Translations under genes and position numbers: made by a program
Assembly (NCBI GenBank): GCA_946186375.1
Contig: CAMHMZ010000005.1
Span: forward strand, 1-64,000
Direction: 5' to 3'
Origin: an uncultured Clostridia bacterium
Lineage (GTDB): Bacteria > Bacillota > Clostridia > Oscillospirales > Oscillospiraceae
Length of the DNA: 64,000 nucleotides
Shown: piece after piece, positions 17,125-25,631 of the stretch
Numbering within the stretch: position 1 is the stretch's first letter
Layout of the letters: each line of letters begins with the position of its first letter
The notes under the pieces: model-generated
Databases searched by the model: none
Told to the model about the DNA's origin: nothing
The model's input: the letters and a program-made list of their open reading frames with translations, nothing else

Positions 17125-20100
17125 TCACTCCTCAATGGTTTTCTGCGCGCTCTCGAGATCGAGCTCGATGACGCTCGACACGCCCTTTTCCTGCATGGTC
17201 ACGCCGTAGAGAAGATCGGCCTCCTCCATGGTGCCGCGGCGGTGCGTGATGACCAGAAACTGTGTCTTATCCGCCATGCGCCGCATATAGGAGGCGAAGC
17301 GGCTGACGTTCGCCTCGTCCAGCGCGGCCTCGATCTCGTCCATGACACAGAAGGGCGTGGGACGCACCTTCAAGATCGCAAAGTAGAGGGCGATGGCCAC
17401 AAAGGCCATCTCGCCGCCGGACAGCAGGCTGATCGTCGAGAGCGCCTTGCCGGGCGGCTGCACCTTGATTTCTATGCCGCACTCGAGCACGTTCTCCTCG
17501 TCCTCGAGCTGCAGGGCGGCCTTGCCGCCGCCGAAGAGCTCCAGGAAGGTCTGGCGGAAGCTCTCGTCGATGGCCTTGAACTGCGTGAGAAAGACGTCCT
17601 TCATTTCGCTCGTCAGATCGCGGATGATGGCCAGCAGCTCGTTTTTGGCCTTGGTGACGTCGTCCCGCTGGCCGGTGAGGAATTCGTAGCGGGTGCTTAC
17701 GCGCTCATATTCCTCGATGGCGCCGAGGTTCGGCGTGCCAAGGGCGGAGATGCTGCGGCGCAGCTCACCGAGCTCCTTGTTGGCGCGCGAAAGGCTCGGC
17801 ACCGGCTGGCGCAGGGCGTTTGCCGCGCTGTGGCTGAGCTCGTAGTTTTCCCAGAGCTTGTCGAGGATCTGCTTTTCCTCCATGTCGGCCGCGAGCTTCT
17901 TCTGCTCGATGCGCGCGGCGCTGCGCTCGAGCTCGATGATGCGGGCGTTGCGCTGCTGCGTCTCCTTTTCGGCGCGGGTGCGCTTGCCCTCGAGCTCCAG
18001 CTTGTCGCGGCTGATGGCGGCGATCTCGCCCCTCACGCTCTCGGCCTTCTTCCGAAGCTCCGCGAGCTCTTCGGTCTTCTTTTCCAGCTCCTGCCGCAGC
18101 TGTGCGAGGCGCTCCTCCGCGCGCTCGAGCACACGGCGGCGGGTCTCGCTGTCGCCGGAGAGGCTCTCCAGCAGGGCGCTGAGCTGACTGACGGCGCTCT
18201 CGGTGGCGCGCTGCTCGGCCTCGCGCGAGGAGCGCTCGCTCAGGAGGACCGACTGATCCTCCAGCGCCATCTCCAGCTGGTAGCGCAGCGCGGAGACCTG
18301 CGAGCGGGCGCGCTCGAGCTCGTCGCGGGCGTTCTTCTCCGCCTCCGCGAGCTTGACGCGCTGCTTTTTGAGCTTCTCCAGCTCGTTGGCGCGGGAGAGG
18401 ATGCCGGTGCCCTTGGCGGCGCTGCCGCCCGTCATGGAGCCGCCGGCGTTGATGAGCTGACCGTCAAGCGTGACGATGCGCAGGCGGTTCCCGCTCGCGC
18501 GGGACATGCGGATCGCGTCGCTCAAACTCTCGGCCACGACCGTGCGGCCCAGCAGATTTTCGATGATGTTTTGATATTTCTTGTCATAGCGCACCAGGTC
18601 GCTCGCCACGCCCACAAAGCCGGGGTCGTTGACCGGCGCGTCCTTGATGACGCTGCCGCGGATCGTATCGAGCGGCAGGAAGGTCGCGCGGCCGGCGTCC
18701 TCGCGCTTGAGTAGCTCGATCGCTGCGCGGCCGTCGTTCTGCGTGTCGAGGACGATGTGCTGCCCGGAGGGGCCGAGCGCTGTCTCGATGGCGAGGGTGA
18801 CCTCGTCGTCGGCGCGCAGCAGCTCGGACACCGGGCCGTGTACGCCGCGCAGAACACCGCGCTGGAAGCTGCGCATGACGGTCTTGACAGCGCGGGAATA
18901 GCCCTCGTAATCCTTTTCCATCTCGCTTAAAAGCTGGATGCGCGCGTCCATGCTGCGCCCGTCGACGGCGAGCTTCGTGGCCTTCTCCTCGGTCTGCCGC
19001 AGCAGCTCCTCACGGTTCTTCTGCTTGAGGCGGCAGCCCTCGAGCACGTTCTCGTTGGCCTTGAGCTTTTCGGCTGTCTCTTTGAGCGCGTCGCTGAGTT
19101 CTCTGAGGCGCGCGCGGCTCTCGTCGATGCGGCTCTGCACCTCGGCCGCGCGGCTCTCGCGCTCGGCGGCGTCCTGCTCCATGCGGCGCAGATCCGCCTC
19201 CCCGCTCTCAACGTTGGCGCGCAGCACGGCGGCGGCGGAGTCGCAGGCCGCGGCCTCGGCCTCGGCGGCCGACAGGCGGTCGCGCGCCCGCTCGGTCTCC
19301 TCGTCCTTGCGGTGCATGCGCTCGGTGATGCTGCCCGTGGAGGCGTAGAGGGCCTCCAGCTCGGCCTTGGCGCTGTCGAGCTCGTCCCGGACCTGCTGCG
19401 CCTCCTGCGTGACGGCCTCGGTCTGTACATGGAGCTTGTCGAGAGTCTCCATCCAGACGGAGATCTCCTTGACGCGCAGCTCGTCGCGCAGCACGAGATA
19501 GCGTTTAGCCGTCTCGGCCTGGCTTTTCAGCGGGCCGACCTGCAGCTCGAGCTCTTCGATCTTGTCGTTGACGCGCAGAAGGTTCTCCTCGGTCTTCTCG
19601 AGCTTGCGCTCGGCCTCCTCCTTGCGATAGCGGTAGCGGGAGATGCCCGCCGCCTCCTCGAAGACCTCGCGCCGATCGGTGCTCTTGTTCGAGACGATCT
19701 CCGCGATGCGGCCCTGGCCGATGATCGAATAGCCGTCGCGGCCGAGGCCGGTGTCCATCAGAAGGCTGTGGAGGTCCTTGAGGCGCACGGCTTCGCGGTT
19801 GATATAGTATTCGCTCTCGCCGCTGCGGTAATAGCGGCGGGTCAGCATGATCTCGCTGCTGTCGGAGTCGAAGATGCGCCCGGAGTTATCCAGGATGAGG
19901 GAGACCTGCGCGTAGCCGAGCTTGCCGCGCTTCTCCGTGCCGCCGAAGATGACGTCCTCCATCTTGCTGCCGCGCAGCGCGCGGCTGCGCTGCTCGCCCA
20001 TGACCCAGAGGATCGCGTCGGAAATGTTCGACTTGCCGGAGCCGTTCGGCCCGACGATCGCCGTGATATCTTTTTCAAAGGTGAGACGGGTCTTGTCCGG

Positions 20101-20142
20101 GAAGGATTTAAATCCCTGGATCTCAAGCGCTTTGAGGTACAT
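17125..20142 (-). CDS. smc: Chromosome partition protein SMC with short coiled-coil arms
   Basis: A 1005-residue SMC ATPase that forms the condensin ring with ScpA/ScpB. The N-head carries Walker A GPNGSGKSN (32-40). The hinge runs about 415-580 (VHGPVSELL...GGSMTGG). The C-head has the signature LLSGGEM and Walker B FCVMDEIEAALDEANV. Bacterial SMCs are usually about 1180 residues. Both arms look about 80-90 residues shorter than in B. subtilis, by similar amounts on each side, so the antiparallel coils could still pair. The signature has Met where Arg, Gln or Lys is usual. The reading frame is intact. It is the first gene of the run down to leuS. Confidence 0.95.
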   Translation of the reverse strand: MYLKALEIQGFKSFPDKTRLTFEKDITAIVGPNGSGKSNISDAILWVMGEQRSRALRGSKMEDVIFGGTEKRGKLGYAQVSLILDNSGRIFDSDSSEIMLTRRYYRSGESEYYINREAVRLKDLHSLLMDTGLGRDGYSIIGQGRIAEIVSNKSTDRREVFEEAAGISRYRYRKEEAERKLEKTEENLLRVNDKIEELELQVGPLKSQAETAKRYLVLRDELRVKEISVWMETLDKLHVQTEAVTQEAQQVRDELDSAKAELEALYASTGSITERMHRKDEETERARDRLSAAEAEAAACDSAAAVLRANVESGEADLRRMEQDAAERESRAAEVQSRIDESRARLRELSDALKETAEKLKANENVLEGCRLKQKNREELLRQTEEKATKLAVDGRSMDARIQLLSEMEKDYEGYSRAVKTVMRSFQRGVLRGVHGPVSELLRADDEVTLAIETALGPSGQHIVLDTQNDGRAAIELLKREDAGRATFLPLDTIRGSVIKDAPVNDPGFVGVASDLVRYDKKYQNIIENLLGRTVVAESLSDAIRMSRASGNRLRIVTLDGQLINAGGSMTGGSAAKGTGILSRANELEKLKKQRVKLAEAEKNARDELERARSQVSALRYQLEMALEDQSVLLSERSSREAEQRATESAVSQLSALLESLSGDSETRRRVLERAEERLAQLRQELEKKTEELAELRKKAESVRGEIAAISRDKLELEGKRTRAEKETQQRNARIIELERSAARIEQKKLAADMEEKQILDKLWENYELSHSAANALRQPVPSLSRANKELGELRRSISALGTPNLGAIEEYERVSTRYEFLTGQRDDVTKAKNELLAIIRDLTSEMKDVFLTQFKAIDESFRQTFLELFGGGKAALQLEDEENVLECGIEIKVQPPGKALSTISLLSGGEMAFVAIALYFAILKVRPTPFCVMDEIEAALDEANVSRFASYMRRMADKTQFLVITHRRGTMEEADLLYGVTMQEKGVSSVIELDLESAQKTIEE

Positions 20143-20233
20143 GCGTTCCGGTTTCTCCTTGTCGCAGTCTGGCCGGCACGCCGTACGGGAGCTCTCCCCC
20201 GTGCGCTTCCGGCCGTAAAAGTCCTATTTGTTG

Positions 20234-20262
20234 ATATTATCATACAGCCCGCGATATTTCAA
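20234..20262 (-). promoter_or_regulatory. smc operon promoter
   Basis: On the minus strand TTGAAA (20257-20262), a 17-base spacer and TAATAT (20234-20239), about 90 bases before the smc start. Confidence 0.6.
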
Positions 20263-20306
20263 GGTTTCCTCACGCTTTTTTGCCCCTCGGCCGCGGAAAG
20301 TGCCTC

Positions 20307-20335
20307 TTGCCTGTCCGGGGAGGTTGTGGTATCAT
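20307..20335 (+). promoter_or_regulatory. Promoter of the small membrane protein
   Basis: TTGCCT (20307-20312), a 17-base spacer and TATCAT (20330-20335), with the start codon 34 bases downstream. Confidence 0.6.
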
Positions 20336-20368
20336 GAGAGCAGATCAAAACTGAAGGAGATGCAGCGA

Positions 20369-20980
20369 ATGAAAGCATGGAAGATCGCCGTGCCCTTGTC
20401 CCTGGCCGCCGTCGGCGGCATCGTGGGCATCGTGCTGATGAAGAAAAAGAGCGCCAAACCCGCCGCCGAAAAGTCCGCCGCGAAGCCCGGCAAGCCCAAC
20501 GACGCGAAGAAGGCCCCCGCCAACGAGAAAACCGGCAGCTACAGCTTTATCTCCGGCTTCCAGGACGCCGCCACCGTGGAGGCCACGCTCCGCTACGACG
20601 CCGAGCGCTTCCGCTTCGACGTGGTGGAGGAGGGCTTCCTCTCCTACTCCAGTGACTCGCACGTTGCGCTCGTGGAGGGCGAGGATTTCAGTCTGCAGCT
20701 GGAATACGGTGCCTATTATTCGGGCGAGGACTTTGACGGGCACATCAAGGCCCTGCGCGAAAAGCACGCCGACATCGTCCCCGCCGTCTACGGCGAGAAC
20801 AAGGGCTGCCGCTACTATGAGGGCGACAACGTCTGCTTTGTCTTCCCGGTCGATGCGCACAGCTATCTGCTCGTCACGGGCGTGAAGGCCAAGGGCAACG
20901 ACGACGAGCTCTCTGCCCTGCCCGAATACGAGGACATGAAGGATCTGCTCGGCAGCCTGCGCTTCGAGCGCGTCGGGTAA
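20369..20980 (+). CDS. Single-pass membrane-anchored protein of unknown function
   Basis: A 203-residue protein: one N-terminal helix (about 5-25, followed by MKKKSAKP), an Ala/Lys/Pro-rich linker to about 55, and a compact acidic domain from about 60 to the end. The domain is probably extracellular. I recognise no family. GAAGGAG lies 9 bases before the chosen ATG (MKAWKIAVPL); an ATG three codons earlier is too close to it. It is transcribed alone, opposite to smc, and followed by a terminator. Confidence 0.75.
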   Translation: MKAWKIAVPLSLAAVGGIVGIVLMKKKSAKPAAEKSAAKPGKPNDAKKAPANEKTGSYSFISGFQDAATVEATLRYDAERFRFDVVEEGFLSYSSDSHVALVEGEDFSLQLEYGAYYSGEDFDGHIKALREKHADIVPAVYGENKGCRYYEGDNVCFVFPVDAHSYLLVTGVKAKGNDDELSALPEYEDMKDLLGSLRFERVG

Positions 20981-20998
20981 CAGAAAAGCGCAAAAACG

Positions 20999-21032
20999 AG
21001 GCCCCGGTGCTTGACCGGGGCCTCGTTTTGTC
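20999..21032 (+). terminator. Intrinsic terminator
   Basis: GAGGCCCCGGT, loop, ACCGGGGCCTC, then GTTTTGT. It ends the transcript of the gene at 20369. Confidence 0.85.
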
Positions 21033-21046
21033 TGAAAGGGAGACGC

Positions 21047-21103
21047 TTATTTTGCCCAGCCGAGGGTGGCGCGGACAGCCTGGTGCCAGCCGGCCAGCTC
21101 CCT
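21047..21103 (-). pseudogene. Remnant of a gene 3' end, resembling the glycerol kinase C-terminus
   Basis: Read on the minus strand, about 18 codons encode ELAGWHQAVRATLGWAK followed by TAA. This resembles the C-terminus of glycerol kinase (AGWKKAVKRAMAW in E. coli). The frame is cut at 21103, where an inverted-repeat element begins; no other part of the gene is present. The match is short and read by eye. Confidence 0.45.
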
Positions 21104-21280
21104 GGGACAGGGTGGGACAGGGGACGGTTCTGGGACAGGGGACGGTTCTGTGTCCCACCGTGTTTCTGACAAACTATTGGTTTTTATTCTATAGCCGGTT
21201 TACTGCTTTGTCAAGAAAACGCGGGTAGGATAGCGGGACAGGGAACCGTCCCCTGTCCCAGGGAACCGTCCCCTGTCCCA
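21103..21280. repeat. GGGACAGGGGACGG inverted-repeat element (REP/MITE-like)
   Basis: The left arm has two tandem TGGGACAGGGGACGGTTC units; the right arm has two tandem GGGAACCGTCCCCTGTCCCA units in opposite orientation. About 75 bases of A/T-richer sequence lie between. A decayed relative with only the left arm and similar inner sequence lies at 62662-62750. No transposase is nearby. Such units resemble repeats mobilised in trans by REP-type transposases, but that is inference. Confidence 0.75.
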
Positions 21281-21308
21281 CTGCCAACTGTTTTCTCCTT
21301 GTTTTTGC

Positions 21309-22583
21309 TCAGTCCTTCTTTTCCTCCGGCGCGGGACCGGTCTTCACCGGGGCGCGCGTGATAGGGTCGATATGGTCAAGATCGCGGTAGTCCTCCACCT
21401 CGCTGGGCAGATCGCTGCGCTGGAGCTTTTTGACGATGAGCTTGTTGACGAGCGTATAGATCACAACAAACACCGGCACGCCCAGCAGCATCCCCCAGAA
21501 GCCGAAGAGGCCCGCGCCGAGGATGATGGAGAACATGATCCAGAAGCCGTTGACGCCCGTAGTGTTGCCGAGGATCTTCGGCCCGATGATGTTGCCGTCG
21601 ACCTGCTGCAGCACGATGATGAAGATGACGAAAATAAGGCACTTGAGGGGATTGACCATCAGAATGATGATGGCGCTCGGCACCGCGCCGATCAGCGGCC
21701 CGAAGAAGGGGATGACGTTCGTCACACCCACGATGACGCTCACCAGCAGCGCATAGGGCATATCGATGATGGCGCAGACGATGTAGCAGATGAGCCCGAC
21801 GATCGCCGAGTCGAGGAGCTTGCCGGTGATGAAGCCCATGAAGGTGCGGTCGGTGAAGGCGACGCCCTCGCGCACCTTCTCCGCGGCCTCCACCGTGAAG
21901 ATGCTGTACAGAAGGCGCTTGGAGGCGGCCTTGAAGTTTTCGATGTTGCCGAGGATGTAGGCTGAGACGATGATGCCGATGATGAGGTTATACAGCCCTC
22001 TCAGCACATACACCACGCCCGAGGTGAGGTTCGTGACGAAGCTGCCCAGGCCCGGCAGGACAGAAGTCTGCAGCCAGTCGAGCAGACGCTGGTTGGCGTT
22101 GCCCATGACCTCGGTGACATACTGCTCGATCTCCGGGAAGTTCTCCAGCAGCCGCTCGGCCCAGGCGGTGAGGTTGGCCATATAGGTCTGACTGTTGTCG
22201 ACGATCATGGCGATGCTGCGATAGAGCTGAGGCAGGATGAGATACACCAAGGCTGTCAGGATCGCCAGGAAGATGAGGATGGAGACGAAGACCGACATGC
22301 TGCGCCCAAAGCGCCTGCCGCTGCTGCGGCGGCGGCGGAAGAGCCGCGCCCCGAGCGGATTGAACCAGCTTCTCTCCATCGTGCGCATCATCGGCGCGAG
22401 AAGATAGCTGATCGCGAGGCCCCACACAAAGGGGCTGAGGATGCTCACGAGACGTCCGATCAGCTTGCCGATGCTCGGCAGCTTGTCAAGCACCGTATAA
22501 AACAGGATGGAGGCGGCGATCACGCAGAACGCCGTGATGCCCCAGTAGAGATATTTCTTGTCCCAGCGGAAGACTCTTCTCAT
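21309..22583 (-). CDS. AI-2E family permease
   Basis: A 424-residue membrane protein. It has paired N-terminal helices (about 14-65), helices near 95-120, a long extracytoplasmic region (about 125-200), and then the family core: GIIVSAYILGNIENFK, helices around 255-300, and NVIPFFGPLIGAVPSAI followed by the GPKILGNTTGVNGFWIMFSIILG region. The family was named for quorum-signal export but includes cation/proton antiporters, so the substrate is open. The cytoplasmic tail is polar and ends PEEKKD. It stands alone, divergent from the carboxypeptidase gene. Confidence 0.88.
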   Translation of the reverse strand: MRRVFRWDKKYLYWGITAFCVIAASILFYTVLDKLPSIGKLIGRLVSILSPFVWGLAISYLLAPMMRTMERSWFNPLGARLFRRRRSSGRRFGRSMSVFVSILIFLAILTALVYLILPQLYRSIAMIVDNSQTYMANLTAWAERLLENFPEIEQYVTEVMGNANQRLLDWLQTSVLPGLGSFVTNLTSGVVYVLRGLYNLIIGIIVSAYILGNIENFKAASKRLLYSIFTVEAAEKVREGVAFTDRTFMGFITGKLLDSAIVGLICYIVCAIIDMPYALLVSVIVGVTNVIPFFGPLIGAVPSAIIILMVNPLKCLIFVIFIIVLQQVDGNIIGPKILGNTTGVNGFWIMFSIILGAGLFGFWGMLLGVPVFVVIYTLVNKLIVKKLQRSDLPSEVEDYRDLDHIDPITRAPVKTGPAPEEKKD

Positions 22584-22907
22584 GCTCCGCCCCTCCCCTT
22601 TCCGGCTTGGATCGTTACTTTATCATATTTTACTATCGGCGGGCGCGTCAGTCAACACGAAAATAAAAAGCTTTACAAAGCGGTAACATGGTTATGTAAA
22701 CCTAAATCGCCTTTCCTATTCATTCCAGGCTGTGGAAAACTCTGTGGAAAGTGTTAAAAACTCTTGATATTTCGCAATGCACTCTGCATACCGGGCGATG
22801 AATATCCATCGAAAACGGTCGAAATATGCATAATCCGGGCAACCGGGTCATAGCTGAGGCGCCTTTGCGCATAGGGATAGAGCGGAAAACAAGGGAGGCG
22901 ATGATCG

Positions 22908-24074
22908 ATGAAGCTTGTGCGTTTTCTGTCGCTGCTGCTCTGCTGCTCTCTGCTGCGTCCGGCGGCCCTGTCGTCCGAGCGGGTGCCGACGGCCGCGTTC
23001 GGCGGAGGAGAGGCGCTGACCGTCAGCGCGCCCTCGGCCGTGCTGATGGAAAAGAGCACGGGGACGGTGCTGTATGAAAAAAACGCGCACGAGCGCCGTG
23101 CGCCCGCGAGCGTGACCAAGGTGATGACGCTGCTCCTGATCGCTGAGGACATCGAGAGCGGCAGGATCGCGCTCGACGACACCGTGACGGCCAGCGCGCG
23201 GGCCGCCTCCTTCGGCGGCAGCTGCGTGTATCTGGAGGAGGGCGAGCAGATGAGCGTGAGCGATATGCTCAAGTGCATCGCCGTCGTCTCGGCCAACGAC
23301 TGCGCCGTGGCCATGGCCGAGCATCTGAGCGGCACGGAGGAGGTCTTCGTCGAGCGGATGAACCGGCGCGCGGAGGAGCTGGGCTTGCAGGACACGCATT
23401 TTACCAACTGCACGGGGCTTTTCGACGACGAGGAGCACTATACGAGCGCCTGGGACATTGCGGTCATGTCGCGTGAGCTCATCAGTCACGAGTTCATCAA
23501 GGATTACACGACGATCTGGATGGACAGCATCCGCGGCGGCGAATTCGAGCTTTCGAACACCAACAAGCTTGTCTACTGGTATCCCGGCTGCACGGGGCTC
23601 AAGACCGGGTTTACCAACCGCGCCATGTACTGTCTCTCCGCGACGGCCGAGCGCGAGGGTGTGGAGTATATCGCGGTCATCCTGCACGGTGAGAGCATCG
23701 AGAGCCGCAACGCTGACGCACGGGCGCTGCTCAACTATGCCTTTGCCAATTACCGGCTCTGTTCCCTGCGCCCCGCGGAGGCGCTGCCGGAGCTGCCGGT
23801 GGAGCTCGGGAAGGCTGAGCGGGTGAAGCTCCGCGTGGAGGGAGACGAGGCCGCGCTTGTGCCGCAGGGCGGCGGTGAACCGGCCTTTCAGCTCTCGCTG
23901 CCTGAAAAGGTCACAGCGCCGGTGCGAGCGGGCGACGAAGTGGGGACGCTGACCGTCACGCTTGAGGGCGAGACGCTTGCGCAGCTGCCCGTCGCCGCGG
24001 CGGAGGACGTGGCGCGCATCGGCTTCGGCGGCGTCCTGCTGCGCCTGGCAAGAGCCCTCGTCGGCCTGGGCTGA
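22908..24074 (+). CDS. D-alanyl-D-alanine carboxypeptidase (DacF-like, peptidase S11)
   Basis: A 388-residue penicillin-binding protein that trims the terminal D-Ala of peptidoglycan stem peptides. A signal peptide covers about 1-23. Catalytic motifs are SVTK (Ser68), SAND (Ser128) and KTG (Lys232), in normal order. Residues from about 290 form the S11 C-terminal beta domain, and the end is weakly hydrophobic (LLRLARALVGLG), which suits a membrane-binding helix. GGGAGGCG lies before the ATG. In spore-formers DacF acts in the forespore, but I could not find a convincing sporulation promoter, so a vegetative role is equally possible. Confidence 0.92.
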   Translation: MKLVRFLSLLLCCSLLRPAALSSERVPTAAFGGGEALTVSAPSAVLMEKSTGTVLYEKNAHERRAPASVTKVMTLLLIAEDIESGRIALDDTVTASARAASFGGSCVYLEEGEQMSVSDMLKCIAVVSANDCAVAMAEHLSGTEEVFVERMNRRAEELGLQDTHFTNCTGLFDDEEHYTSAWDIAVMSRELISHEFIKDYTTIWMDSIRGGEFELSNTNKLVYWYPGCTGLKTGFTNRAMYCLSATAEREGVEYIAVILHGESIESRNADARALLNYAFANYRLCSLRPAEALPELPVELGKAERVKLRVEGDEAALVPQGGGEPAFQLSLPEKVTAPVRAGDEVGTLTVTLEGETLAQLPVAAAEDVARIGFGGVLLRLARALVGLG

Positions 24075-24084
24075 AAAAACGAGA

Positions 24085-24475
24085 ATTCGGAATGCGGAAT
24101 GCGGAGTTCGGAACGAAGGAAAACGAAGGCTTAGCGCGGAAATGGACGTCTATGTCGTAGGGGCCCGGCCATGGGCTCCCCGGCGGCCCGCGCAGTACAA
24201 GCGAAAAAACGCGAACAAATCCACGGCGAAAACGTACCATTCTGCGAATTCGCCGTGGATTATCATTTTTTTAATTGCTTCTGCCGGGCTGCCGAGGAGC
24301 CCATGGCCGAGCCCCTACGAAAAGAGGCCACGTTCCTCGTAGGGGCGGCTATCAGCCGCCCGCAGACACGGTACAGGCTCGGCGGACGAGCAATGCTCGT
24401 CCCTACGGCGCGTTTTCAAACTCCTCGATAAATCCCCGTTTCTCTCTGAAAACTGAATTCTGAAAACTGAAAACT
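24085..24475. repeat. Intergenic composite repeat island
   Basis: From left to right: AATTCGGAATGCGG units; a CGTAGGGG-headed imperfect palindrome (24158-24195); a 42-bp palindrome (24216-24257); facing GGGCTGCCGAGGAGCCC and CGTAGGGGCGGCTATCAGCC modules; GGACGAGCAATGCTCGTCC (24384-24402); and CTGAAAACT units. No gene is visible. Confidence 0.7.
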
Positions 24476-24506
24476 AAAAACTCCCCCGGTCTTTCGACCG
24501 GGGGAG
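24476..24506 (-). terminator. Terminator of the structured RNA
   Basis: Minus-strand stem CTCCCCCGGTC, loop GAAA, GACCGGGGGAG, followed by TTTTTAG. Confidence 0.9.
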
Positions 24507-24698
24507 TCTCCCGCTTGTGCCGTGTTGGCCCAGAGATAACCTGCACGTAAAGGCAGGTGGGTCGCCTAAGCTCTGTTTCAGTGCTTCCAACGTCCGGCCG
24601 AAGCCGGGAGGCCTGCGATCCGCAGAGTCAAATCGGCATCCCTTATGAGAGATGTGGGTTTCATGGGCCATGATGTCCAGACGGACGGACACGCACAC
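24507..24698 (-). ncRNA. ssrS: Structured small RNA, probably 6S RNA
   Basis: No reading frame fits, but the minus strand folds into one long hairpin. A closing stem UGGCCCA/UGGGCCA is extended by GUGCGUGU/ACACGGCAC; a large bubble has a small stem-loop on each side (CAUCUCU/AGGGAUG and ACCUGC/GCAGGU); and a terminal stem CUCUG/CAGAG leads to CCGGCUUCGGCCGG. The 3' bubble strand has AGGCGACCCACCU, which I associate with 6S RNA. Size (about 190), the elongated shape with central bubble, and an adjacent terminator all fit 6S, which binds RNA polymerase in stationary phase. This is not proven; a covariance search would settle it. Confidence 0.6.
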
Positions 24699-24755
24699 AG
24701 CAGGACGATATTCTTTTTTACTGCCGCACCCTATTCTATGCGCGGCGCGCCGGGA

Positions 24756-25046
24756 TCATTCCCCGCCGTCCTCCTCATCGTCGAACAGCAGCACCATGAA
24801 CTTCTCGTACACGTCCTGCAGCTGCTCCTCGTCGTCGATGGACTCGAAGATCTCATCCCCGTTCTCGTCCGTGATGACACGCAGGATGATAAAGCCGTAA
24901 TCCGGGTCGTTCTCGTCCATATCGGCGGGCAGGAAGGCCATATAGCTTTCCCCGTTATAGTCCATGCGGTCGATCACCTCGAGCTCGGACTCCTGTCCGT
25001 CCTCGTCGATGATGGTGATGAAATCGCTGCCGTAATCTTCGCTCAT
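24756..25046 (-). CDS. DUF1292 family protein
   Basis: A 96-residue, strongly acidic protein. The core GSDFITIIDEDGQESELEVID and the later YGFIILRVITDENGDEIFESI are typical of the YrzB/DUF1292 family of Firmicutes, whose function is unknown. The tail ends in DDEEDGGE. RBS and ATG are ordinary. It lies alone between the structured RNA and the BofC-like gene, all on the minus strand. Confidence 0.9.
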   Translation of the reverse strand: MSEDYGSDFITIIDEDGQESELEVIDRMDYNGESYMAFLPADMDENDPDYGFIILRVITDENGDEIFESIDDEEQLQDVYEKFMVLLFDDEEDGGE

Positions 25047-25142
25047 GTCAGGTCACCTCTCTTTGTGTTCCTGCCCTCATTGTACCCTATGCCGCCGGAT
25101 AAATCAACTGTTTTTCCCTCTCTTTGAAAGAAAGATGCGCTC

Positions 25143-25481
25143 CTATGAGCCGAGATCCTCCAGGAGCTTCAGCATGGCCTCGCGGTCGGGCGCGGGGATG
25201 CCCTTTTCCAGCATGGCCTGGTCGGCCCGGCGCAAAAGCGGCGTCTCGATCTGCGTGACGAGGGCGGGCGTACGCGTGTTCTCCCCCTCGTAGACCGCCA
25301 CGAGGCCGCTGCGCGTACGCAGCGTAAAAGGCGCCGTTCCCTCCAGGGCATAGCCGCTGTAGACCTCCCTCGGCAGTGCGGCGGCCCAGGGCGAGCGCAC
25401 GCTCGTCAGCGCCGAGGCCGCACTGTGCGCCGCCAGGGCCAGCAGCCCCAGCAGCAGCGCCGCCCTCACTCTTGTTCTCAT
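25143..25481 (-). CDS. Small exported protein resembling the BofC C-terminal domain
   Basis: A 112-residue protein with a signal peptide or anchor (about 5-25) and a small beta domain: PFTLRTRSGLVAVYEG, then TPALVTQIETPLLRRADQ and DREAMLKLLEDLGS. The pattern of a strand reading GLVAVYE followed by the closing LLEDLGS matches BofC-like domains of clostridial spore-formers, where BofC tunes sigma-K processing. The match is by pattern only. I chose the ATG giving MRTRVRAALLLG because the longer frame runs into a CTGAAAACT repeat, which is not coding. Confidence 0.6.
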   Translation of the reverse strand: MRTRVRAALLLGLLALAAHSAASALTSVRSPWAAALPREVYSGYALEGTAPFTLRTRSGLVAVYEGENTRTPALVTQIETPLLRRADQAMLEKGIPAPDREAMLKLLEDLGS

Positions 25482-25491
25482 GCCCGTCCCC

Positions 25492-25530
25492 CTTCTGAAA
25501 ACTGAAAGCTGAATTCTGAAAACTGAACCA
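25492..25530. repeat. CTGAAAACT repeat units
   Basis: Three units of the CTGAAAACTGA type lie directly upstream of the BofC-like gene, the same module as in the large islands. Confidence 0.6.
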
Positions 25531-25631
25531 AAGGGTATTATTCCTCCCCGGACGGGAAATAGTCTTAACATCTTAATTTTTCCATATCGGGCGAAAAATT
25601 CACAATTTAGCTACCGCCGATTGACAGGCTG

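Noticed and set aside
22731-22751. Possible replication origin.
   Set aside because: Only two imperfect DnaA-like boxes, no AT-rich unwinding element and no dnaA, dnaN or rpmH nearby.
22780-22835. Sporulation sigma-factor promoter before the DacF-like gene.
   Set aside because: TGAATA and CATAAT are present but 24 bases apart, and no other pair fits sigma-F or sigma-G spacing.
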